This document shows positions 22,451 to 32,849 of a stretch of 64,000 nucleotides of DNA, piece by piece; position 1 is the first letter of the stretch, and each line of letters starts with the position of its first letter. The notes below the pieces were generated by a model. It made no database searches. It was not told the DNA's origin and saw only the letters and a program-made list of their open reading frames with translations. The translations under genes and the position numbers were made by a program. Source of the stretch: Alopecurus myosuroides (Eukaryota; Streptophyta; Magnoliopsida; Poales; Poaceae); NCBI GenBank assembly GCA_028641055.1, contig CM054057.1:327452482-327516481 (forward strand). Direction: 5' to 3'.

Positions 22451-25429
22451 TCAAGTCAAACTCCTAGAATCAATGACATTTAGTTCATTCCTCAAGAACA
22501 TGAATCTTGCATCGTCGAGTGGATTCGTGAAGACATCCGCAAGATTGTCCTTGGTGGGAACATAAGATAGAGCAATATCCCCTCTTGCCACATGGTCTCG
22601 GATGAAATGATGGCGAATCTCAATATGCTCCGTTCTTGTATGTTGCACGGGGTTGTAGGCGATCTTGATGGCACTTTCATTATCACACAAAAGAGGCACC
22701 TTATCCAAATGAACGTCATATTCCTTGAGAGTTTGCCTCATCCATAGCAATTGAGTGCAAGCACTTGCGGCGGCTACATACTCGGCTTCGGCGGCGGAGA
22801 GAGATATGCAATTTTGCTTCTTGGAAGACCAACTCACCAAAGACCTACCAAGAAATTGGCAAGCCCCGGAAGTAGACTCCCTATCATCTTGATCACCAGC
22901 CCAATCGGAATCCATGTAGCCCTTGAGAGAAAATTGTGCCCCCTTTGGGTACCATAAACCAAACCTTGGGGTATGAACCAAATATCGAAAGATCCTATGG
23001 ACCGCCATTAAATGGCTTTCCTTAGGGGCCGCTTGATACCTTGCACACACACCTACACTCAAAACGATATCGGGCCTAGATGCACACAGGTAAAGAAAAG
23101 AACAAATCATAGAACGATACAACTTTTGGTCCACATCTTTACCCTTCGGGTTACGAGATGGGTGGCACTTGACTTGCATAGGAGATGGCTTGATCTTTGC
23201 ATTTTGGAAATTAAACCTCTTGATCATGTCTTGGGTATACTTGGCTTGAGAAATGAAAGTCCGTCTAGCCAATTGGGATGGACTCAAGGCGAGCCACGGG
23301 AGCATAGGTTTCATCAAAGTCAATGTCTTCAACTTGAGTGTAACCTTGAGCTACCAATCTTGCCTTGTTCCTTATAAAAATGCCATGCTCATATTGCTTG
23401 TTCTTGAAGATCCACTTGGTGCCAATAACATTGTGGCAATCTTTGGGCTTCTCAACTAATCTCCAAACTTTGTTGTGCTCAAAGTTATTGAGCTCATCAT
23501 GCATTGCTTCAACCCAATCGGAGTCCTCAAGAGCTTCAAACACTTTCTTTGGTTCCACCATAGATATGTGATCTTGATGCTCACTAAAATGTGCCAATTG
23601 CTTTCTTGTGGATCTTCTAGCTTGAATATCCACCAAGACCTTGTTGTCTTAGGCATCATTTTTCTTCAAAGCTCTTCTTATCCTTTTAGCACGACGAGAT
23701 TCAATCTCCTCATTATTGCGAGGAGGGATCACTTGATCATCTTGATCATTTGGATCCCCGTCTTGACCAACTTGGCCTTGATCATCATCATCATCATCAA
23801 CAACAACAATAATATCTTCAACACTTGCTTCAACTTGAGGAGAGGATGAATAGGATGGTTGATCTTAGCCTTGACCTTGACTAGAATGAATGATAGGAGT
23901 GGTTGCATCTTGCGTAGTAACTTGGTCAATAAGAGGAGGGTATTCAACATGTTCTTGATTAGGTGCACCACTTGGCTTCTTGGCTTGTTCTTCTAATGTA
24001 GAGGAGGGCTCCACTTGAGTAGAGCATAGTCCTTCTCGAGTCGCCACAAGGTGTCCCTCGATGGGGCGGAAAAATACCACACCCATCCTTCCTATGGCTT
24101 CTTGGGGCATTTCAATATCTACATTAGAAACATGAAATTGCGCCACTTGGGAGCCATAATTTTCCTCGAAAACCTCTATGACAATCCGTGAGGCTTTATC
24201 AAAGACTCTATAAGTGTGGGATTCGGCACCGTAACCAACAAGTATACCCTCATTAGTTTTGGATTGAAATTTAGACAACCTAACACCCTTGATCAAATAA
24301 AAGCACTTACAACCAAATACACGGAAGTAGGAGACGTTGGGCTTGTTGCCGGTGAGGATCTCATATGGAGTCTTGTCCAAGCCCTTGCGGATGTAGAGGC
24401 GGTTGGAGGAGTGGCATGCGGTGGATATGGCCTCGGCCCATAAATATTGGGGAGAAGAATACTCCGCCAACATGGTCCTTGCCATATCCAAGAGAGTGTG
24501 ATTCTTCCTTTCGGCAACACCATTTTGTTGAGGAGTGTAAGTGGCGGAGTATTGATGACGAATTCCTTCTTCACTAAGGAATTCATTCAAAGTGTAGTTC
24601 TTGAACTCCGAACCATTATCACTCCTAATAGCCATGATTTGCACATTGTGTTGATGTTGCACTTCGTTGGAGAAGTCGATGATGGTTTGTTGAGTTTAAC
24701 TCTTGCACTTGAAGAAATAAACCCAAGTGTATCTTGAATAATCATCGACAATCACCAAGCAATACTTTTTGCCACCAAGACTTGCCTCGGGCACGGCACC
24801 AAAGATATAAACATGGAGAAGCTCCAAGATCCTCTTTGATGAAACAATAGTCTTGGCCTTGTGCGAGATATCATGCATTTTTCCTTCAACACACGACCTA
24901 CAAACGCGATCTTTGGAAAAGGAAACATTTTCTTTTAGTCCGACAATAAGTCCACCTTTGTGAAGACTTTGCAAAGTTCTCATGTTGACATGGTTTAAGC
25001 GGCGATGCCACCACCATCCCACGCCCGCCTTTCTGAAAAGACATATTGATTGCGAGTTGGTAGATTTCGAAAAGTCCACCACGAATAACTCATTTTCAAC
25101 ATGTCCCACATATGCGACGTCAAGAGTCTTGCTCCTCAAAAGAACCACAATATCTTCATCAAAAAAGACGGATAAACCTATCTTTCCAAGAGAGCGGACG
25201 AAAAGTAAATTGAAACCAAGGGATTCGACAAGCATGACGTTCACGATAGTGATATCGGGAGCAATCACAACCTTGCCGAACCCGGATACCTTGGACGAGG
25301 ACGAGTCTCCATAAGTGATGGTTGCTTGTATGCCATTTGGGCACAACTCCGTCACAAGTTCTTTGCTTTCGGTCATATGACTAGTGCATCCACTATCAAT
25401 TATCCATTTAGACCCACGGGAAGCATAGT
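22451..25429 (-). pseudogene. pol: copia pol family B: protease, integrase, RT remnant, RNase H; RT core deleted
   Basis: Reading right to left: the protease DSGCTSHM near 25397, the integrase HHCC finger (HRRLNHVNM ... CRSCVEGKMH), the integrase core with IRSDNGSEFKNY near 24620 and TPQQNGVAERKN near 24540. The RT start ([29 protein letters not shown]) ends at 23270. The next aligned sequence is near the RT end (FISQAKYTQDM), so roughly 190 residues including the YVDD active site are missing. RNase H follows (DSDWAGDQDDRESTSGAC, SAAEAEYVAAA) and ends at 22451. In-frame TAA codons occur at 24696-24698, 23865-23867 and near 23650. Gag and pol share one frame here, unlike family A. Confidence 0.88.
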
Positions 25430-26960
25430 CCTCTGAGGCCTTGGCCATGAAGCACTTGGCGTTTGGGTGAGGATGATTTTCATTGGGGGATTCAAAGAGA
25501 GATGAAGACGATGGAGTAGAAGCATTGGCTAGAGCGGCCACTTCACTTTTGGTTTCTTCTTCTTCATCACTCCCAGAATCATATTCCTCTTGAGTCACTA
25601 GCACAAATTTGGTGGGAGATTTCTTGTTGAAAGGTTTCTTCTTGAAATGAGGTTTCTTGTAGTCAACCTTGGACTTGTCCTTGCGAACGAGTTTGCCACC
25701 ATGGCGTTCTCTATTTTCATAGGGACACTCCGCAATAAAATGGTGCTTATCTTGGCAATTGAGGTAAGACCTCACTTTTTGAGCCCCATCATTGCCATAG
25801 CGAGACTTGGTCTTCTCCTCAACAAATTTCTTGGCCTTGGGAGGATTCCTCCAAAACTTTTGCATGCTGAGAGCAATGATATCCTTGAGGACGGGATCAT
25901 ACTTTTAATCGTTCAATGGAGCCAACACCTCATTGCCTTCTTCTTCATACTCAACCTCTTGTGACACAACCTTGGCCTTCAAAGAAATCGATGCCCCTTT
26001 GTGCATTCCTATGGCCCTAGAACGGTTGTCAAGAGAATTCTTGGTTTGCACTTGATAGGAGCACATTTATTGCATGACTTGAGTTGAGTTCATAGTAGGG
26101 AAGTCATGTCTTCCTTGAATTCTCTTCAAGTCCACGCCCTCAAATGGCATGAGGGCAATCATGTACTTCCTTTTGATCCAAGCATCATCAATGTACTTGG
26201 CACCAACATTAGTGAATGCGGTGGCAAGTGTCTTGAGCCTTCGGTACATGTCTTCGTGGTTCTCTCCATCATGCATATAGAATCCTTCGGCCTCATTGGT
26301 TAAGGCATAATATATATTCCTTTGCATGCTCTCATTGCCCACAAACATGACGACAATAGCGTCCCATGTTTCCTTGGCGGTGGAATATTGTTGAAGATGC
26401 GGCATGTGGTTAGGACCCACGGCTTGTTGAAGAATTGACAAGGCGGTGTAGTTGAGTTGACAATCTACGGCTTCTCTTCTTGTTAGGTTCTTGGGGTCAT
26501 GAGGCTTGTATCCATCACGAGTGACCCTCCAAAGCTCTATACATGAAGATTTGAAGTGAGTCTCCATGTAATATTGCCATTCACGAAAAGAATATGCATC
26601 AATTTTAGTTGGATCTCCCCTAGGAATTATATGAGGATGTGGGGCGGGAGGATCGGGAGAATAACTTCCGGTAACAAAGTGAAATTCTCCATCTCCTTCC
26701 GTACCCTTCTTTGTGGAGTTTTCGGCGGAAGCATTTTTAGATGGTTCACCATCTACCCCTTTCTTGGCGCCCTCCGGAGGTACTTCTGGAGGAGATGAGC
26801 CGGTGACCTCCGGTCCTTTGGCTTTCAAGAGTTCCATCAAGACTTGACGTAACTCATCAATTTTGGTGTCTATGGATGAGGTCAATGAATTTTTCAACTC
26901 ATTGAGATCATTCATGGACACCGCCGCCGCGGAACCTTCGGTATCCGATTCTTCACCCAT
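25430..26960 (-). pseudogene. gag: copia gag family B, two in-frame stops and an altered zinc knuckle
   Basis: The ATG at 26960 (MGEESDTEGS) is shortly after the primer binding site. The gag core includes WQYYMETHFKSSCIELWRVT and EDMYRRLKTLATAF. TAA codons interrupt it at 26067-26069 and 25905-25907. The knuckle near 25757 reads YLNCQDKHHFIAEC, where the first cysteine of the usual CX2CX4HX4C motif is Tyr, so zinc binding should be lost. The C-terminal part is Lys-rich then acidic (DSGSDEEEE). Confidence 0.85.
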
Positions 26961-27001
26961 ACTTAAACTCTTAGGCGGTTAAGCCCGATAGAAGAGCCGA
27001 G

Positions 27002-27013
27002 GCTCTGATACCA
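27002..27013 (-). promoter_or_regulatory. primer binding site, copia family B
   Basis: The minus strand reads tggtatcagagc two bases from the 5' LTR edge; initiator tRNA-Met type. Confidence 0.85.
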
Positions 27014-27015
27014 AT

Positions 27016-28411
27016 TGAAAGTAAAGTATAGGCACCTAGAGGGGGGGTGAATAGGTGCTACGACCAATTTTAATTTTTCTTCACAATTAGTCTTGACACA
27101 AATGTAAATTCTCTAGATAGTTCTACTCAGGTGAATTTACCTATATGACAATGATAACAACTAATGCAATGAGTACAACAATAAATGCAACAAGTACAAG
27201 TGAGTAAAAGATAAGGGAACGAGATAACCGATAGGAAGCACACGGAGACACGTTGTATTCCCGAGTTACTCCTTGTTAAGGGAGTACGTCTCGTTGGAGG
27301 GGTGTGAGCTCGCCACGAAGGCCTACTCAATGCCACAAAGGCCTCACCCTATTCTCCGATGAACTCTGCCACAAAGGCCTAGTTCACCTTCCACTATTGA
27401 TCCCCTTTGAGGCGGGAATCGAATCATTTACAAACAACTTGGGGCACACACCCACAACCAAATTAGGGGCTCCCAACACTTCTTGAATCACCAACAAGTA
27501 GCAAGATGCCTAGGTTCTCCACAAGAGGAAACTCTAGGCTAGATCCCTCAAGCTAGAGAGGAGGAAATGAAGAACGACTCGGTGATTATGTAGATTGGGG
27601 CCTTCTCCTTCAATCCTCCAAGTATCAACAAGTTTGGGTGGAGGGTTTGGGAGAAAGCTAACTTTGGAGGCTCAATAAATGCTTGTCTTTAATGCTGGAG
27701 TGAGCAACCTCTTGGGGAAGAAGGGGATGGGGTATTTAGAGCCCCCTCCCCAAACTAGCCGTTTGACCCTTTTTCGAGCCTGGCGGTGCTACCGCTACGT
27801 GACAACGTGAGCAGTACTGGGGTGTCCCAGACACAGGGCGCGAGCGGTACGACCGCCAAAGTACCGTGGTACTCCAGCAGCGGTACTACCGCGAGTGCAC
27901 ACCGGTACTACCGCTGGCCACAGCTTCGAATTAAATCGAAGTGGCTGGTGGTAGTACTAGGGCACTACCGCCCTAGTACCGTAAACGTTACCGTGAGCAA
28001 ATCCTTGCCAGCGGTACAAGGGACGGTACTGAGGGCGGTACTACCGCCAGTCAGTAGCGGTACTACCGTTGAGCAAGGTTTTGCTCGAAGATCAATATGA
28101 CCAGAGCTGTACTACCGAGCCAGTACCGTTGTAGTACCGCTGAAAACAGTACGCATTTTCATACTGGCGGTACTTCTGGCGGTACTGGGCGCGGTACTAC
28201 CTCTTGCTGTGCAGAGCGATACTACCGTTGTCGAGCCCGGTACTACCTCTGGACCAAGTTGATCTTGGTGGCTTTGTCTTGGAATTCTCTTCACCTTTTT
28301 GCGTCTATTTGATATTTCCTAAAATACTTTGACACGCACTGTTAGATACTTAATAGTGTTGTTATCAACTCCAAAACCTAAGAGAGATCAAAGATGCAAC
28401 ATGCACTTTCA
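27016..28411 (-). repeat. 5' LTR of copia family B (1396 bp)
   Basis: Same termini as the 3' LTR. It carries the gaggggggggtgaataggtgc motif near its left edge and a shorter ggtactaccgc palindrome cluster (27780-28250). It is 32 bases shorter than the 3' LTR; at least part of the difference lies in the palindrome cluster. Confidence 0.9.
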
Positions 28412-28593
28412 TCCTAGGCACACAAAAAAAGCATTTTTCGTCAACACATAGCACCAAAGATAAGGTTCAAATACAACACATAGAAACAAAGATAAGGTTG
28501 ATACATGAAAGATAAGGTTCGATACACTAAATTCAAGTGCACTAAAATGTCATCGCATATCAGCTAAATGACAGTCCACTAAGTGCATTCTCC

Positions 28594-29541
28594 TCACTCG
28601 TCGCATATCAGCTTGATCCTCTTTAGCTTCTCCTTGTTAGCTAACCTAGATTTCAGCAGGTCAAACAACTGATATTCTATCTTTTTCTTCTCCTCCTTGT
28701 GAGCATTGTTTTGCATCTCCCACTCGTGTTGTTTGCTTTTGCTACTCTCAGCTTCGCTTATCTGCAGTTGTTTGAACATTGCCACTTCACTTTGAAATGC
28801 ATCTCTCTCTTTTTGCATCTCCTCGAGGTTTCTCCCTAACTTCTCCAAATCCGTGTCTTCTTTCTGCATTTTTTCCAAGTTTTCCAGCTGCTGCTTCTTC
28901 TCTAGGGAGTCGAACCATCCGTTCATCTTTTTATTAAGCCCTTGTATTTTTCATTAAGCTTATTCTTCTCGTCCAACAATTCTTGCAACAACTTGTCATT
29001 ACGAATCTTCTCATCGATTCTAGCATTGTTGCTCTCCTCATACATGTCCCAAAGTATCTCAATTGATCTTTCCAGGCTAGGCTCCCACACAACATCCACC
29101 CAACGCATAAATCCACAATTTATGGCATCCTACACACAAAAGAAAATAATGTTATCATCCGAAAAAGTATCCACGAGGAGCATAGCTCAAACGGTGATGC
29201 ACTTACGTTCCTAACAGAACGCCCATAGAAATGTCGTCCTGTATTCGACCCTCCGAAAGCAACGAACCTCTCGGGCAGCGCATTGTGAAAGCAGCAAGTC
29301 TTGTTTGAATAGCGCAACCCCACACCACAAAGGGTTCTCAATAGTATCCGGAACATTCTCAACAGCGTGGAGCTACAAAGACCGATAAATTAAAACACTA
29401 ACCCTAGAATTCGAACACTATGAAATTAACACTAACTAAATTTAACAAAAATTAGCATTAACACAACTCAAAATTTGTCATAGTACTTACAAGACCCGGC
29501 CACGAGTCGTGGGAACTCTCGCTATCGGGCCAACTTGGCAT
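28594..29541 (-). pseudogene. GRF-zinc-finger-like gene of the MULE, three exons, frameshifted
   Basis: Exon 1 at 29491-29541 encodes MPSWPDSESSHDSWPGL with donor gtaagt. Exon 2 at 29207-29372 ends with GRHFYGRSVRN and donor gtaagt. Exon 3 starts at 29129 with DAINCGFMRWVD and continues as a long coiled coil (LDEKNKLNEKYKG, NLEEMQKERDAFQ) to the stop at 28594. The pattern GRxFYG ... NCGFxxWVD followed by a coiled coil is how plant GRF-type zinc finger proteins look; the FYGC cysteine is Arg here. Exon 2 needs a frame change, and a further shift lies near 28930. It is convergent to mudrA. GRF proteins often accompany plant transposons; the role is unknown. The GRF assignment is by eye and moderate. 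Confidence 0.6.
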
Positions 29542-29804
29542 CGTGAAGGCGATGGGAAGGTTAGAGAGAGGGGATTGGTTGAGGAGGGACCTTTCTTGAA
29601 AAGAAAAGAGGAGAGCTCGAATGGGGTGGGCTCGGCAAAACTCAAAAGGCTTGGGGACGAGGAGCCCTAGAAGAGGAGCGGCGGCGGAGGCGACTCCCTA
29701 GCCAGGCCGGAGAATACCGGGAGACGGCGGTGGCGGCTGCTGTGGTTGGAATGGGAAAGGATGTGGGGAATGGGGGCATTCGCACTGGACTTAAACCCTA
29801 AGTC

Positions 29805-30115
29805 GCATAACGCCTCCCCTCAAGGCGTTAAGCCCCCGCATAACGGAACTCCGCGTAATGTCCGCGCCAATTCCTTACCCTAACTGAGCCTAGCCGGATA
29901 TGGACACGGAGTTCCGCGTGTCGCAACACCTTAACGCCTCACTCGAGGGCGTTAAGCCTCCACATAGCAGAATTCCACGTTACCTCCTCGCAATTTCCTC
30001 GCCCTTACCGAAACGGGGCGAATGTTAGCCCGGAATTCCGCGAACAGGGCATAACGCCCTAAAGGAGGGTGTTATGCTAGCTAACTTAACGCCCTACTCT
30101 AGGGCTTTAAGATCC
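29805..30115. repeat. AACGCC/GGCGTT inverted-repeat zone 2
   Basis: Pairs such as cataacgcctcccc/caaggcgttaag (29805-29832), cttaacgcctcac/gagggcgttaag (29931-29960), gcataacgccct/gagggtgttatg (30049-30075) and cttaacgccct/agggctttaag (30085-30111). Each arm pair is separated by only a few bases. The zone lies just upstream of the GRF-like gene and downstream of the PTP gene. Confidence 0.75.
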
Positions 30116-30313
30116 TGGCAACCTAACACAACCATATTGCAATGTACATTTCACAATGATTTTCAAAAAAATAACACAACGAGCACGTCAAATTATCCAG
30201 AACGACATTTTGCATAACATCATGGTGAAATAAATTCTAGAATACGTCCAGGTTACATAGACGGTTCAAATTCGACAATACGAACACGACAAATGTTCAA
30301 ATACAATAAGTCT

Positions 30314-31700
30314 TTAAATTGGACCATTACAAGACGGGATTGCAAATGAAGTACTACACACTAGACCCGTCTTGGCTATCACCGTCATCTTGGCGGTTCT
30401 CTTGGTCGTCCTCTTGGTCGTCATCTTGGCCGGTACCGAAGTTACGGAGTGCACCACCCCAACCGTGGAAGTCATCATCGGTAAGCGGTGGCGTAGGGAA
30501 TCTTCTGCCTCACTATCGGCCAAGTCGGACCCATCGTTAGGAACATCATTGAATCCACGTTGCATTCAGTCCTTCCGAAACTCCCTGAAATGCTTCTTCT
30601 CAAGTTTGTGCATCCGATGGGTCCGACTATAGTTGGCTTTGCATATGTTTCAAAGGTTGCTGAAAAATTTCCATAGTGCACTAGGGTTGCCGTACCACTA
30701 GATGATGCACCCGCATCGGCGGCTCTTGAGACGCGCTTCACCTTGGTTTGATAGGAGTGATGGGGCATATTTGCTGGAAACAACTCCTCGAGTGGTCTAG
30801 CTCAGTGTACCTCGTGGCCCTCACGTACTTGATGAATGCATAGATGTATGTTGCATAGCAAAGAGACCGCCGGTGCTTGACCACATGCTTCATCGTCTCG
30901 TACATCCACTGCATCACATTTATCGGAGCATTGGAATTACGAGCATGTAACAATAGCTGGATGACATGACTGCTAACTTCGCCTAGATTTCCGGACTTGG
31001 GACAAATTGTCACGTTCATGAGCTTCATCAAATAGTAATACCTTGCGTTCAGTCCAACAATTTTACCAATTTTTTTTGAGGATGTGCCATCGGGATAATG
31101 AAACTTAAGATATGTCTTGCTTGGCAGAGCACCCTGACCATAGCATTCAACTGATCTCCCCCTTCTATATTGCTCCTCATAGTCCATTTCTTTGATAAAG
31201 TCGAGGAAATAGGCATTATGCATGTCTTCACCGCACATCCACTTTATTGTCTTGTGTTGATCTTTCACGAAGAACACGGTTGCATAAAACTGTTTCACCA
31301 CATCAGCATTATAGGCTTGTTAAAATTTCATGATCTTCTTAACACCAATGTTTTCACAGACGGAAGTGATATTTCTAATATGATATTCATAGCCCCTGAT
31401 GTACTCAAAATCAACGTGCCTTTGACTCACGATCTCCGTGCTCTTGTTTTGAATGACAACTTGAAACACTTTAGTTTGTTCTTTGTTCCAAAACCGGATA
31501 TAGGCTAGCTTCTCTCTCGGTGTCAAATAAGAGTCTACATTAATCCTGACCTCTTCCCATTCGTGCAAACTCATAGTCATGTAATCTGGATCCTTCACCT
31601 TCTTTCCCTTTGAACTAGTTGTCTTCATTGGTTTGGTCTTCACAGTGTTGGCCTTGTTAGTACCGGAGGCATCATCCTTGCATTTTGTGCTCCTTGTCAT
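30314..31700 (-). pseudogene. Plant transposon protein (PTP)-domain gene of the MULE
   Basis: The frame starts at ATG 31700 with a basic leader (MTRSTKCKDD ... SSKGKKVKDPDY), then YLTPREKLAYIRFWNKEQ and ISTEIV-like sequence. It runs through one in-frame TAA at 31320-31322 into VVKQFYATVFFVKDQHKTIKWM and on to about 30740. The frame then shifts; a C-terminal segment (FREFRKDCMQRGFNDVPNDGSD) ends near 30314. The central motif matches the downstream ORFs of copia families A and B. The function of this domain is not known to me; here it is cargo or an accessory protein of the DNA transposon. One stop plus late frameshifts make it probably non-functional. Confidence 0.65.
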
Positions 31701-32332
31701 CTAACAATACAAAAAACAAAGTCTTATTACCTTGTTCAAATATTATAATCTACTACTAAAACCACATCAAAACTATTAAGGTTGCCAATCTAGTACTAAA
31801 ACCACATCAAAATTATAATGAATTAGAATTTCGAATGAAATAAATTTCACAATAATATGAACTAAAATTTCAACTACTGTTACTAATAAGAACCTACCAA
31901 TCTAATAATAACATTCTACTATTACTAATTTAAACTAGTAGTACTAATAGTAACTTATTAATACAAATCACAAAAATGGTAGTACAAATATCATTATAAC
32001 TATTTAGAAACACACTAATCCACTACTAGTAACCTAGTAGTAACAAACTTAATAGCTAAGAAACTAGATAGATTAGGGATCGGGAAAACCTAGAGAATGA
32101 GATGTGAGAGTTTCAACCAATAGAATGAGGGAAAAAAGGGGGCAATACCTTTGGGATTCCTTAGGGAACCAAATCCCTAACAAGTGGCCTCCGATCTTCC
32201 CAAAAATTGACGGATTTTGGAGAGAAAAGGGGTGGGACGGCGGGGTAGTTGGTGTTCTTCCTCAAGAATAAGAGAGATGGAGAAAAGAAACTGGTTCGGG
32301 AGGGGGCCGTGCGTGTGTGCTAAGTCACAGAG
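31701..32332. other. Probable promoter/leader region of the PTP gene
   Basis: AT-rich sequence with runs of short direct repeats (for example actaaaaccacatcaaaa near 31755 and 31795). I see no reliable coding region. Confidence 0.4.
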
Positions 32333-32528
32333 CGTAACGCCTCCGTTCGGGGCGTTACGATGTATAACGCGCCGAGGGAAGGCGTTAAGAAGCATAATGC
32401 CCTCAACGGAGGCGTTAAGCTCCCCTGCCACGTCGGACACCGGTGTCACGGTGGCACGGTCCGTAACGCCGCGGACCTGTGGCGTTGAGTAGTGGAACAT
32501 AACGCCTTTGTAAAGGGCGTTAAGAAAA
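32333..32528. repeat. AACGCC/GGCGTT inverted-repeat zone 3, right end of the MULE
   Basis: Contains gtaacgcctccgttcggggcgttacg (perfect-armed), tataacgcgccgagggaaggcgttaag, cataatgccctcaacggaggcgttaag, gtaacgccgcggacctgtggcgttgag and cataacgcctttgtaaagggcgttaag. The motif density is highest here, as expected of subterminal transposase-binding repeats. Confidence 0.75.
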
Positions 32529-32561
32529 AGGTTTATTTTCCGAATTTTCTGGTTTGGAGTG

Positions 32562-32615
32562 CTAGAGTGTGAATTTTCTACGCCAAAAGATTATTTATGT
32601 AAAAATTCACTCTAG
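32562..32615. repeat. 54-bp imperfect hairpin upstream of the EF-hand gene
   Basis: ctagagtgtgaatttt (32562) pairs with aaaaattcactctag (32601-32615). It may be a tiny MITE remnant or the old target flank of the MULE. It lies 235-290 bases before the ATG of the EF-hand gene, in its promoter. Confidence 0.6.
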
Positions 32616-32849
32616 GGACTGGACATACACCGGCACTTCTCCGTCAGTCAACACGGCTGCCGTTGCCAGGCCCTGGCCGTCTCCGTCCGCGGCGACGCAA
32701 GCATTCGATCTGCTCCGTTTTTTTTTTCTATTACAAAAAGAAAAGCGAAGCCAAACAAACCCACGTCCTGCTCCTCCTCCCAGCTGTTCCGTCCGCCGAT
32801 CTCCCTGACCCGATCACAGAAACCCCAATTCTGCAGGCGTTTCTTCTCC

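Larger units (their letters stand above)
17841..28411 (-). mobile_element. Ty1/copia retrotransposon, Sirevirus-like family B, complete but defective (10.6 kb)
   Basis: Minus-strand order is 5' LTR (27016-28411), primer binding site (27002-27013), gag, protease-integrase, RT remnant-RNase H, a downstream PTP ORF, polypurine tract and 3' LTR (17841-19268). The flanking five bases are gccta (17836-17840) and tccta (28412-28416), a target duplication with one mismatch. By eye the two LTRs show about nine substitutions and one one-base indel over the first 190 aligned bases, so the insertion is not recent. Several in-frame stops plus loss of the RT core mean it cannot move alone. Confidence 0.92.
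13544..32540 (+). mobile_element. Composite Mutator-like (MULE) transposon with three genes, left end outside window
   Basis: The units are a plus-strand mudrA-like transposase (13544-17273), a minus-strand GRF-like gene (28594-29541) and a minus-strand PTP-domain gene (30314-31700). The convergent arrangement recalls mudrA/mudrB of MuDR. The non-coding parts share one signature, paired AACGCC/GGCGTT inverted repeats (17505-17840, 29805-30115, 32333-32528), which ties the blocks on both sides of the inserted copia element into one unit. The right limit near 32540 is set where these repeats end. The left terminus and its inverted repeat are not in the window, so terminal repeats and the usual 9-bp duplication cannot be tested. 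It could also be two adjacent elements. Confidence 0.6.

Noticed and set aside
32485..32500. Possible CACTA terminus (gagtagtg)
   Set aside because: The associated transposase is MULE-type with a SWIM finger, and no CACTA inverted repeat partner is seen.
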